DNA from: Oehlia diaphana
Taxonomy: Eukaryota; Glomeromycota; Glomeromycetes; Glomerales; Glomeraceae
Assembly (NCBI GenBank): GCA_003833135.1
Contig: QZLH01000538.1
Span: 10,234 to 26,464, forward strand
Direction of reading: 5' to 3'
Length of the DNA stretch: 16,231 nucleotides
Shown: positions 1 to 8,464 of the stretch, one piece after another
How positions within the stretch are numbered: position 1 is the first letter of the stretch
Layout of the letters: every line of letters begins with the position of its first letter
Made by a program: the position numbers and the translations under genes
The notes under the pieces: model-generated
Told to the model about the DNA's origin: nothing
The model's input: only the letters and a program-made list of their open reading frames with translations
Databases searched by the model: none

Positions 1-94
1 CTATAGCTAGGTGGGCTTAAATGGTTGATTAACGGGTACCATGGGAAACTTAATGGTGAGGCTGTATGGGTTATAGAGGCTAAAATATTGGGTG

Positions 95-380
95 TCCCAG
101 AACCGGCAAATTTGCACTACTATCTTGCCATTCCAATATTTTTGACATATATTTTCTCACAATTGTTGCTGGGCATTTTTGGAGTGGTTGGAAAGATGTT
201 CTTCAAATTTTGAGACTTTACCATGCTTCCAAGTTATTTCATAATACTTGCAAGATGCAGAAATTTACCCAAGCCAACAGATTCTCCTTTATTAATATCT
301 CCCCATATTGAATTTAATGGCCTTCCTCCCTTACTTTTTTGTTTGTCAAGAATAGGTAAAACTTCTAAGTTAGTGGCCAT
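95..380 (-). pseudogene. Decayed BED-type zinc-finger fragment, hAT-like transposase remnant
   Basis: Read on the minus strand from an ATG at 380-378, about 40 codons are open and contain the segment KSKGGRPLNSIWGDINKGES. The frame then slips near 260. From 249 another frame gives a Trp-Lys-His-Gly-Lys segment followed by KFEEHLSNH and ends at a stop at 159-157. A third frame (175 to about 100) gives CPATIVRKYMSKILEW. Joined, the pieces resemble the N-terminal BED zinc finger of hAT-family transposases: a Cys pair, a central Trp-Lys-His-Gly, a final His. The Cys at 252-250 is followed by Lys-Tyr-Tyr where a second Cys is expected, so one metal ligand seems lost. At least two frameshifts and the absence of a downstream catalytic domain make it a dead fragment. 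A domesticated BED protein fragment is the alternative. The family call is from memory of the motif pattern. Confidence 0.6.
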
Positions 381-1800
381 TTTGATGTTAACAAAATTAA
401 ATGATATATGATCGTATAAGGGTTGTTAATAGGGGTTATTAATAGGAGATGTAAAAATGCATTATACATATATAACATTTTACATGATATTATTACAATT
501 ATATAACAATGGTCATTTTTTTACCACAATCTTTTATTACTAACATAATGTAAGTACTATGAAGTAAAAAAAAAGTTAGAAGAAAAATAATAAAAATACT
601 GAGTGATCAACAGCTCTGTTAACTAATATGTATACTATTAAAAAAAGATAAATATGGCGTAACTATATTAAGATTTTATAGCTAGTTATGCCAAAACTGT
701 GAATAAATGAATCATAGAAGTTTTGGCATTTTAGGAAGTTTTGGCAGATTTTAGCAGTTTCAGCATTTTTGCATTTCAGCATTTCGCTACAATATAAGAG
801 TTTCAGCATTTCACGTTAGGCCAAATGGGTTTTGGCAAGCAACCTTAACTACAAGTAGAGAAGTGTGAAAAAAAGAACCATTTTTTTTTTACAAGGTAAA
901 CTAGTTACTATTTTAAGATTTAATCATGTTTATTTAACCAACTATATCATTTAATATTTAAATTGATTATATTTAGTCAAGTATTATGATCAATTATAGT
1001 ACTCGATACGCAAAATCATTAGTCGAGTCACTTGACTTAATTGACCATAATCGATTTTAATTTGATCAACAATTCCCTATATTAACTAAAGTTGGATTGG
1101 TTGATTGGAATGCATAGTTTTTGATCATAATAGATCAGGCGGAGGCTTGTCATGGGGTTCAATTATATGGCATGGGATTTCAAGTTACACAATTCAAATT
1201 ATTTACACGGAGACTAGTTTAAACGTCAGACAAATTTTTTTAGTTATACAGATTTTTTTTTTAAATAATAATTTATTAGTGAATAAAGCTCTACTATTTG
1301 GTTTCCTCTTTTAGATGGTTTATTATCTTATAACACAATGAATGAATCGAATGGCAGCTTCCCTGCTAATAAGTCAATTTCTTGTTAATATAATAAAATT
1401 AATAAAATAATTAAACTTTTATTTTATATTGTAATACTATAAAATCTAACAAATGAAACAACATAGTAGATTATATTGTGAAGACATTTATTAGATTATT
1501 TTAGTTAGAATTTTATGCTTCTTTGATTAGACAATAGATGATCATTGATGACCCTGGCCATAGTCAACTGATGCACAAGTTGATGCATAGTCAAGTCGTC
1601 TACTGAATTTTCATTATATATATCCCTCAAATATATATGTAGAGGTCAGGTGATTTTAGAAAATTTTACCATTAGATATACACATGTTTTTCAGGGCAGA
1701 AATTATGCTAATGTCAGTCAGTTACTAAAATAGGTAATAATATTCTGACTGGCGTTATTTAAAAAGGAAAGAACTGCATAAATCTTTTTTTTGGCATGCT
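381..1800. other. Non-coding AT-rich stretch
   Basis: No convincing coding region is seen. Open frames here (for example 1105-1314) are short and AT-biased without recognisable motifs. A 13 bp near-tandem repeat (ttgttaatagggg / ttattaatagg) lies at about 422-449. The TGCCAAAACT-type repeats at 689-837 are listed separately. Short inverted repeats occur around 975-1037 (AGTCAAGT with ACTTGACT) and 1562-1581 (TCAACT with AGTTGA). These may be debris of small transposons, but no boundaries could be drawn. Confidence 0.5.
689..837. repeat. Cluster of TGCCAAAACT / AGTTTTGGCA short repeats
   Basis: TGCCAAAACT at 689-698 and AGTTTTGGCA at 719-728 form a perfect 10 bp inverted repeat with a 20 nt loop. 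AGTTTTGGCA recurs at 737-746, 18 bp after the previous copy, and GTTTTGGCA recurs at 829-837, where GCCAAA (820-825) pairs with TTTGGC (831-836). Between them TTTCAGCATTT recurs three times at about 768-810. Dense short repeats of both orientations are typical of subterminal transposase-binding regions. The cluster lies about 300 bp from the BED zinc-finger remnant, so it could be an end of the same dead element; that link is inference. Confidence 0.55.
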
Positions 1801-1929
1801 CCCTTTTATATATATTTTGAGGTCCTGGAAGTAAGTCTGGAAAAGTTTTTTGCAAGTTCTTTTGTTGCCATTTTCGAAATTATTGACAAAATCCGATTTG
1901 CGAGGTTGTCATGTGATTTTCGCATTGCA

Positions 1930-2600
1930 AAAGTGAATAACTTTTTTATACAAATTTTTAATATTTTATACCAGATTTTTTTTTGTGAATCATATAATTC
2001 AATGCATAACACTATTCCACTGAAAATTTTGACACATACTTTATATTAAAAAAATGTCATTTTTCTGCATTTTTACTACATTTTTGGGGTTTTTTAAAAT
2101 GAATCACTGTTCTAGATGAATTTTAATAATTTTATGATTTTTTTTGCGAATCATAAAATCCAAGGTACAACATTATTCCATTGAAAGTTTTAATACATAC
2201 TTTATATTGGAAAATTGGTTTTTCCTGCATTTCCTGCATTTTTTTACATTTTTACTATGTTTTTAAAAATGAATCACATTTCTAGATGAATTTTTAATGA
2301 TTTTGTATCAGATATTTTTTGTAAATCATAAAAGCAAATGACTAAAAATATCCTATCAAAATCCCAAACGATAATTTCTTCAATTGATAAAGTCATCTCT
2401 TTGGAGCAAGCAAAAAGAATTTCCTAGTTTTAGCATATACTTTATAGTAAAAAACATTTTTTTCTACATTTTTTTTTGTTTTATGATAAATATAGTATAT
2501 AGACATATAACTATGTGAATCACTTTTGGCATGAATTTATAACATTTTTGTACCAGATATTTATGAATCATGAAATTTTATGATATTTCAACACTATCCG
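1930..2600. repeat. Diverged 160-170 bp tandem repeat, three to four units
   Basis: Two anchor blocks recur in the same order. Block A is GAATCAC, then TTCTAGATGAATTTT, at 2101 and 2271, with a weaker copy at 2517 (GAATCACTTTTGGCATGAAT) and a degraded one near 1933. Block B (about 39 bp, ACAYTATTCCAYTGAAA through ATACTTTATATT) is at 2009-2047 and 2170-2208, with a partial copy near 2420. Spacing is 161 bp for B and 170 bp for A; the 2271-2517 interval is 246 bp and seems to hold extra sequence. The block between them contains a conserved (C)AGAT, T-run, then GAATCAT. No coding frame is kept across units. It could be an old satellite or tandem copies of a small element. Confidence 0.7.
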
Positions 2601-2637
2601 CACCTAAAAGAAATTAGTTCTGGTCAAATTTTTCATC

Positions 2638-2651
2638 TGATCACGTGATCA
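2638..2651. promoter_or_regulatory. 14 bp perfect palindrome with E-box core
   Basis: TGATCACGTGATCA is a perfect 14 bp palindrome whose centre, TCACGTGA, matches the E-box core bound by fungal bHLH factors such as Cbf1/Pho4-type proteins. It stands 72 bp upstream of the hairpin and short ATG-started reading frame at 2710. No gene could be established downstream, so a regulatory role is inference; chance cannot be excluded. Confidence 0.3.
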
Positions 2652-2709
2652 CGAATATATTTTACTATACCTGGTTAGAAATTTCAGATCATAAATAGAA
2701 ATAAGAATA

Positions 2710-2760
2710 ATGCAAGGGTGGGTGCAGTGGAATTGTATACTGTGTCCACCGCAAGGTAAC
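2710..2760 (+). other. Hairpin with splice-donor-like end, possible first exon or structured RNA
   Basis: GGTGGGTGCAGT (2717-2728) pairs with ACTGTGTCCACC (2739-2750) over 12 bp including three G-U wobbles, with a 10 nt loop. The hairpin is flanked by direct copies of GCAAGG (2712-2717 and 2751-2756). The stretch is much richer in GC than its surroundings. An ATG at 2710 opens 15 codons up to GCAAG-GTAAC, which looks like a 5' splice donor at 2756. It could be a small first exon, a structured non-coding RNA, or a relic. It does not match the spliceosomal RNAs I know, and no second exon could be identified. Confidence 0.3.
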
Positions 2761-4800
2761 TCTTTTATTCTTAATTAGTATAGTTTCTTTTGTTTTAGAA
2801 TTTTCATTTTCTTTTCTTTATTTCGTTTATACCAACATTTGCACGAAGCCTAGTATATTTGTAGAATTCAAAAATGAAAGAAGGACTAGCTTTCTACCTT
2901 GTCTTGCATGTAATAAATACACTGTCATTGCTTAGAATGGTTATCTCTTTTGTAAGATTTGAACATCGTTAATCGAGCTGCTAACAAAGACAATTAAATT
3001 ATTAAAATATTATTCAAGTAGTTACGTTATAACCACGTCACTTTAAGATAAAGCTGGATATTAAGATGGCATTTTTCGTAAACTAAGACAAATATTTTGA
3101 ATTTCTTCGAGAATGAAGGATTTCTTGTTATAAAAAAAAAGCCTGAAAATTTATTATTATTCATGAATAACAAATGAAACGATTATATGTAATTATTTTA
3201 CATTGTTTTAGTTTTGACATAAAAATTTAAGAAATTATGTTACCGTAATAAACGAAGCTTCTAAAGTTGAGACCCATTTTAACTCACCATTTTTATTCCA
3301 ACTATTTAATTTCTTGTATAGTTAAACTAATGTAGAACGATAACTACTGAATTTAATATCATCATATTACATTCTTGGCTGAATAAATTAGTTACGTACG
3401 TGTAAAATTCGGAATAAATAATTCAATCGAATTATCTATTTGTATAAGTGAAAATGGCAGTATAAAAAGAAAAAAATAAATAAAAAAGTTTTTTTAAAAA
3501 AAGTTTTTTCCTGTTTCCTCGTTCATTTTTCGTAGAATTTTTGTTTTCCCTCCTTTTTTTTTAATAAAAAAAATATTTTCTTTCCATTTATTTTTCGTAA
3601 AACTTTTGTTTTAATCCGTGGTTTTTACCCAGTTTCTTTTTAGTGGTTTCTAATCCTCTCCGTTTTTTTGTATACTCCCTTGATTTTCATCTTTTAAAGT
3701 TTTGTTTTCTAAATATAAGAGATTCAAAAATATTAAAATCAAGTCAGTATAAGTATAGTTAATATAATTTTGGATTTTGAAGTCTAGATTCGCTTGAAAC
3801 AATTGTAAAAAATTAATGAATACTAGAATAAGATTTCAATATAATGAATAATTGTACATAACAGAATAATGAGATAAAGTGTGGTCGTGGTTCCTAAAAT
3901 TTTCTTCTATATTCAACTTTAAAACCCGATTAAATTAAGAGATGATTTCTTTTAATATAAAAAAAAAAAATTTTTTTTTATCTCGATCGCTTTAAAATTA
4001 ATTTGATTAATTTGCGGTTATCGCCGCCGTTATCTGTTATATTATCATTTATCCTCGTAAGTTCAGGCGGATTTTATATAATTATTATTTAGGTCGGTTA
4101 TCTCATATTACTATGTAATAAAATTATTGGATAGTAACGATAAAAACGGACTGAAAACCGATAATATATAATTATTGATTTGATGTTTCACAGCCTTTTT
4201 TTTTATATAAATTCGAAGGACGATTTATAAATTTACAAAATTGATTACATCCTGCACCATACATTTGTACAATATGTTAATATTATAACGTCAGTATTAC
4301 GAATAAAATAAAATAACAATAACATTTAATTCATGTTTTCGTATATGAGACCAGTTCAAATGGGGTAATTATTTATTATTTCATACAACCCTAAAGTTAC
4401 GATAATTCTGTCATATTGATATAATTCTAGCCGGCATTGCTTAATTCCGAGATTACTATTCTATATATTAATTCTCGTCCCCTCTTCCACTAATTTCATT
4501 TTTTTAAAAAAGAATTTTTCAATTCAAATATTTATAGAAAAACAAGAATAACAACTATAATTAAATTTCTATTACCGAATACAGACAGAATGTTAATAAA
4601 TAAAAAATTACTTAATTGATTCTTGATACAGCAAAATATTAATAATGGATGAGGGCAAATTAATATCAGATATACTGTGGTAATAAAAGTTAAATCACTC
4701 CCATTTCTGTCAGTATTCATGTAAAGATAAAGTTGCCAATAACAAAGAAAGGTTTATTAATTATTTTATAATACAATTATTTTAAATATTGTATTGTTAA
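2761..4800. other. Long AT-rich non-coding stretch
   Basis: No supportable gene. The notable content is: a short open frame at 2874-2972 starting with ATG (about 32 codons, no motif); T-rich runs at 3480-3640 in which a block around TTTTTCGTARAAYTTTTGTTTT appears twice, near 3526 and 3590; an A-run/T-run palindrome at about 3958-3980; and a small GC patch with repeated GTTATC words at 4015-4037. The minus-strand frame at 4532-4720 is hydrophobic, unsupported and most likely chance. Confidence 0.5.
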
Positions 4801-4801
4801 G

Positions 4802-5260
4802 TAATACCTGGATATTCCGTGCCAATTATTAAGTAATTACTTAATAATGCGTCGAGAAAAATCAATTTATAAAGATGAAGACGCTATTTAACAAATAAAA
4901 ATCATGAGCACGCTTTGCAGATAATTCTGTTAACTAATACTTGAGGATTCCATTCTAATTGTATTATTATCTTATTTATGATAATCAACGGGTATTTTTG
5001 AGTTTTGAAAAAATATCAACTTTCAACTGAGAATTAGCATTCTGTAAGGATTCTATTTAAATGAATAAAACTTAATTTGTATTTATAGCCTCAACAACAA
5101 TATTCTAGTATTTTTCTTTAAAGTACAAGCTTTAAATAATACCTAAAAATTCCTTGTTTATAAATTATAATAATATCATTTTGTTTCAGAATTTTTCGGT
5201 TATTGAGAAAAATTAATTTGTAAGGACTCCGTTTAAAAGATTAAATGACCTACTGAACCA
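4802..5260. repeat. Three old, spaced copies of a diverged repeat
   Basis: Units begin with TAATACctgGATATTCC-like words at 4802, 4935 and 5138. The first and third end in nearly the same block, GAGAAAAATYAATTTRTAA, followed by a purine-rich word and TTTAA; the second has a weaker equivalent (CTGTAAGGATTCTATTTAAA). Unit lengths differ (133 and 203 bp), so the copies have diverged by indels. No open frame is preserved in any copy. This may be an ancient tandem duplication of non-coding DNA or a small transposon. Confidence 0.4.
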
Positions 5261-6580
5261 TATCTACACACCCACATTCATTATTTAATAATCTCAGTTC
5301 CCACGCCGCAAAAATAGAATTTATACAATTTCAATGAAGAGTGAAATAATAAATTTTTAATCATCATTCGAATGTGTAAAAAAAGTTTGTGAAACGAGCC
5401 TCGATTCAGATCACGTTAACATAACAATATAATGTAACAACGGTGACTACTTTACTATTCTATTTATCCTATTTTTTTGATAATATAGTTATTGAGTATG
5501 ATATATATTTCCGATGTTGTATAGATTTTCGTCACTTATACTATACTCAATATCGTTTAACCGATTTTTAACAATAAAAACATCATTTATTAATTATACA
5601 CGAACATCTTTTTCTTTAATACAATGCATATAAATCATGTAACACGTTATTTTAATTAATTTCCTAGATTTAATAGGCCGAAGCGCCCGGTATGGAGAGA
5701 TTGTTGGTGCTTGACGCCATCAATTTCAATGTATTTCTATTATTTATCATGTATTTTATTCTCTTTCACACTTTACTTAATAAAGAAATGCGTTTACGCG
5801 AGTTGCCAAAAAAAAAAAAAAAAAAATTCCTAGATTTTAATGCGATCAAAATAAAAAAAAAATTTTTCTTTATCTTAAAAAAGAAATCGTCTTTAGAATA
5901 TTGTAAGAAGTAGAGGCCCGTAACAGAAAAGATACAAGTTACTCAAAACGTAAAATCAAACTATCAGACCTAAATTGAAAATATTTAAAAAATTTATAGT
6001 TTTTAGTGGAATTATCGCAGTTTTCAAAATGATTATGCAGTTATATTTGAATAATAAAAAAAGAAACCCGAAAACCGGACGATAATTGGACGAATATTGA
6101 TATTCGAATATATAGGAATTTGTAAAAAATTATAAAAGTAATAGCGATAGAACTTAATTTATGAACTTTTTTTAATAATTTAAATATTTTGAATTAAATT
6201 GACTCCGTAATATTAAACAGAAAAATTCAATAAGCAAATTTTTTGAACATATGGATATTTGATATTTAAAATACATTGTTCTTTTTGATCGTTTAAGAAT
6301 TATTACACGGCAAAAAAAACCTCTACTTTCATTTACTCAATATTAAAATTTTTGATAGTTTTCATTTTTTATTAGATAAACACAGATGAATGATTAGATA
6401 GGCTAGCTGTAGCAAAAAATAGAATTTACATGCCGAACTGTGATTATTCCGGAAATAGGATACACCGGGAATATACTGGGACGAAACTCGTTATGATATT
6501 TAAACACAGAAACTTTTTTATAAATCTTTTACGTATAACCTGTTCACACGCAAGAAACAGTTAACAACATCAGTCATATG
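5261..6580. other. AT-rich non-coding stretch
   Basis: No gene is supported. An inverted repeat ATTGAGTAT (5491-5499) / ATACTCAAT (5543-5551) stands out. A GC-richer patch at 5677-5722 sits just ahead of a 73-codon plus-strand frame (5692-5913) that is mostly A-run lysines and looks like chance; a minus-strand ATG at 5720 opens only 16 codons there. The rest is homopolymer-rich sequence. Confidence 0.5.
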
Positions 6581-6582
6581 AT

Positions 6583-7046
6583 TGAAATATACTTTTCGCA
6601 GTCCCATGATTCTTTGTAATGGTTTCAGACAATTCTAATGAAGATAACGATGATATGATTAGTTGCCGCCTCTTAATCATATACTTTTCTAAACCGGTAA
6701 ACTAGTAAACCGGTGTATTTTGCATCCTCTAACTCCTCTAACTTTGAGTGCTGTGATTTATGCGGGTAACTACCTATTTTGGACTAATTACTCTCATCGT
6801 AAATTACCCGCCGCAAGTTTGATTTGATTTGATCCGAATTTTCCAAATTCGGAACACTAGATTATCTTATTGAGTTTAAAATATACTTTTCAAAGCCGGT
6901 AAACCGGTTATATATAGCACTGATTACTTTGTATTTTGCAGTCCTCTAACTCCTCTAACTTCGAGTTGCTGTGATTTATGCGGGCAACTACTATTTTGGA
7001 CTACTCCCCGTTCCAATCAATTTTGATTAACTCTCATCGTAAATTG
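6583..7046 (+). repeat. Direct duplication of a promoter-proximal block
   Basis: Copy A (about 6679-6806) and copy B (about 6881-7046) share, in order: ATATACTTTTC, a CCGGTAAACCGGT-like region, GTATTTTGCA, CCTCTAACTCCTCTAACTT, CTGTGATTTATGCGGG, AACTAC, TATTTTGGACTA and TCTCATCGTAAATT. The offset grows from 202 to 216 to 240 bp across the copies because B carries extra sequence. A fragment (AATATACTTTTCGCAGTCC) at 6583 may be a third partial copy. Copy A has a striking run of palindromic hexamers, ACCGGT-ACTAGT-ACCGGT (6693-6714). The block ends about 140 bp before the ATG at 7182, so it probably duplicates upstream regulatory DNA; this function is inference. Confidence 0.75.
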
Positions 7047-7085
7047 TGAACGATACTCTGCTTTATCTCCGCTCATTCACTTTAA

Positions 7086-7096
7086 TTTATAAAAAG
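7086..7096 (+). promoter_or_regulatory. TATA box of the 7182 gene
   Basis: TTTATAAAAAG is a strong TATA match, 86-96 nt ahead of the ATG at 7182. It leaves room for a start site around 7115 and a 5' leader of about 65 nt. It lies just downstream of the duplicated block. Confidence 0.45.
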
Positions 7097-7442
7097 ATGT
7101 AGAGTAAGTTAGAATTTGAATTTTTACGTTGTTATTTAACTTTGTAATTTTTACATATTATTTCTAATATATTTATTCATCATGTCTGATACTAATACTG
7201 ACTGTGATTTATATTCTCGAGAAACTTGCGAAAATATCCCATATGGAAAGTATTTTGAGTTTTTTCCATATAACAAGTGGTCTCTTCACCATTTCGTAAC
7301 ATTGGTGATTGACATTTATGAGTTTGCTGAAAAAGAGAAAGCCCATCGCGTTTTCTACAAAATCCTAGAAGATATCATAAACGATGAATCTCTAGAAGAA
7401 GAAGTTCATAGTTTTGCTCAAAATCTCATCAAGAACAGTAAG

Positions 7443-7808
7443 GTAAGCATATTTAAGATGGGTGTCCTTAACATACAGTTTGGGGGCGTACACCCGTTTA
7501 AAACAATTAATTTGCTTTGGTGGGGCTTTTAGCCAGGTGCTCTGTACCTGCTGGCTGCGTCCTGGTGGGAAGAATACAAGTACTGAAATGGATGCGTTTA
7601 TTACCTGCGCCATAGTAAACATGTGGAATATATCATTATAATTTATTAGTAAAAAATCTGTTGATTCCGTAGGAGGATTCGGCTATGTATATTTTTTTGC
7701 GTTATTAAAGAATTATAATTGATATGTTCCTGCATTCGCCATCAAATCTTGTTTTTTGTTTGATGTGTTTACTGGGAAATATTTATCACCTAGTTTTGCT
7801 TTCTATAG
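7443..7808 (+). other. Phase-0 intron, 366 nt
   Basis: The donor is AAG-GTAAGC at 7443 and the acceptor TTTTGCTTTCTATAG ends at 7808. Removing it joins two codon-aligned stretches, Lys-Ile-Lys-Asn-Ser-Lys type exon 1 ending and GDVKKANS, without a stop. It is longer than the usual short fungal intron. It holds a GC-richer patch (about 7475-7575) with a hairpin at 7531-7556, in which CAGGT pairs with ACCTG inside AGC/GCT, suggesting a small insertion inside the intron. Confidence 0.75.
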
Positions 7809-7880
7809 GGTGATGTTAAAAAAGCAAATAGCTTGTGGCAAAAAGCTAGCATGAAAGTGAAGATGCCAGCACCACAACTA

Positions 7881-7978
7881 TCATCATCATATCATCATCA
7901 CCACCATCATCATCATCACCATCACCATTATCATCATCATCACCATCACCATTATCATCATCATCACCATCATCATCT
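7881..7978 (+). repeat. TCA/CCA minisatellite in coding sequence
   Basis: The tract is made of TCA and CCA triplets with TTA every 24 bp in its second half. In one frame it reads Ser/Pro with a Pro-Leu-Ser-Ser-Ser-Ser pattern, in the next His with a few Tyr, and on the opposite strand Asp/Gly/Met-rich. The interruption TCATCATCA-TA-TCATCA at 7881-7897 is where the frame changes. Slippage in such a tract readily produces this shift. Confidence 0.85.
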
Positions 7979-8464
7979 ACTGTTCTGGGGAAGAGGCAAG
8001 AAAGTCCAAATGTAGAAAACTCCTCCTTTTCTCTAAAGAAGCAATGTTGCTTCCATCCAAATGTGAATGTACCTTTACAAGCTGATAGATCATTAGACAT
8101 ACTAGGAATTGTAAAGGCTACTGTATGTGTATTTGATCAAAAATAATCACCCTTGGATCTTCCCACTCTTACAAAAGTTCTAGTAAATTCTGAAAAGAAC
8201 GTGAAAGGTCCACGGGAGAGCACATATGATGCAGAAATGTATCGGATATTAGTAAATTGGCTTGCAAAGGTACATGACTTTGAAATAACTGGCCAGTGGC
8301 ATCTAGAAGGAATTGGCAATGATGGAGATTGGCACCATCTTTATTGTGACCTTACCATAAAAAAATGAGAAAATCCTTATATTGAAGCTGTTATTAAACT
8401 TATTACAACAGGATCCGACCCTGAACTTAGGAAACATTTTGATAAAAGTTTCTGGGTCCAATAA

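Larger units (their letters stand above)
7182..8464 (+). pseudogene. Broken two-exon gene: poly-His frameshift plus in-frame stops, lineage-specific fungal family
   Basis: Exon 1 (7182-7442, 87 codons from an ATG) contains NIPYGKYFEFFPYNKW and an acidic helix-rich part. A phase-0 intron (7443-7808) leads to exon 2, GDVKKANSLWQKASMKVKM, then a TCA/CCA tract. Near 7890 two extra bases (TA) shift the frame, giving 26 His and a stop at 8013-8015, i.e. a 155-residue product. The other frame reads the tract as Ser/Pro, continues TVLGKRQESPNVENSSF, meets TAA at 8144-8146, then LDLPTLTKVLVNSEKN through ITGQWHLEG and YCDLTIKK to TGA at 8366-8368, then ENPYIEAVIKLITTGSDPEL and TAA at 8462. From memory, the GQWHLE/CDLTI segment recurs in multicopy Glomeromycotina proteins; function unknown. 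Three lesions in one continuing frame argue for a pseudogene, though the poly-His form could still be expressed. A further in-frame piece (KELLSA) lies at 8507-8524. Confidence 0.75.

Noticed and set aside
1806..2012. 68-codon minus-strand frame
   Set aside because: It starts at a GTG inside the tandem repeat region and is not preserved in the other repeat units.
4532..4720. 62-codon hydrophobic minus-strand frame with an ATG
   Set aside because: No promoter, motif or compositional change; chance frames of this size are expected in AT-rich DNA.
5692..5913. 73-codon plus-strand frame with Lys-rich end
   Set aside because: Its second half is A-run lysines and its first half is generic hydrophobic sequence; no domain, promoter or flank supports it.
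7846..8100. Asp-rich minus-strand frame
   Set aside because: Antisense reading of the TCA/CCA tract (TGA/TGG triplets giving Asp/Gly/Met); no ATG context, promoter or conserved flank.
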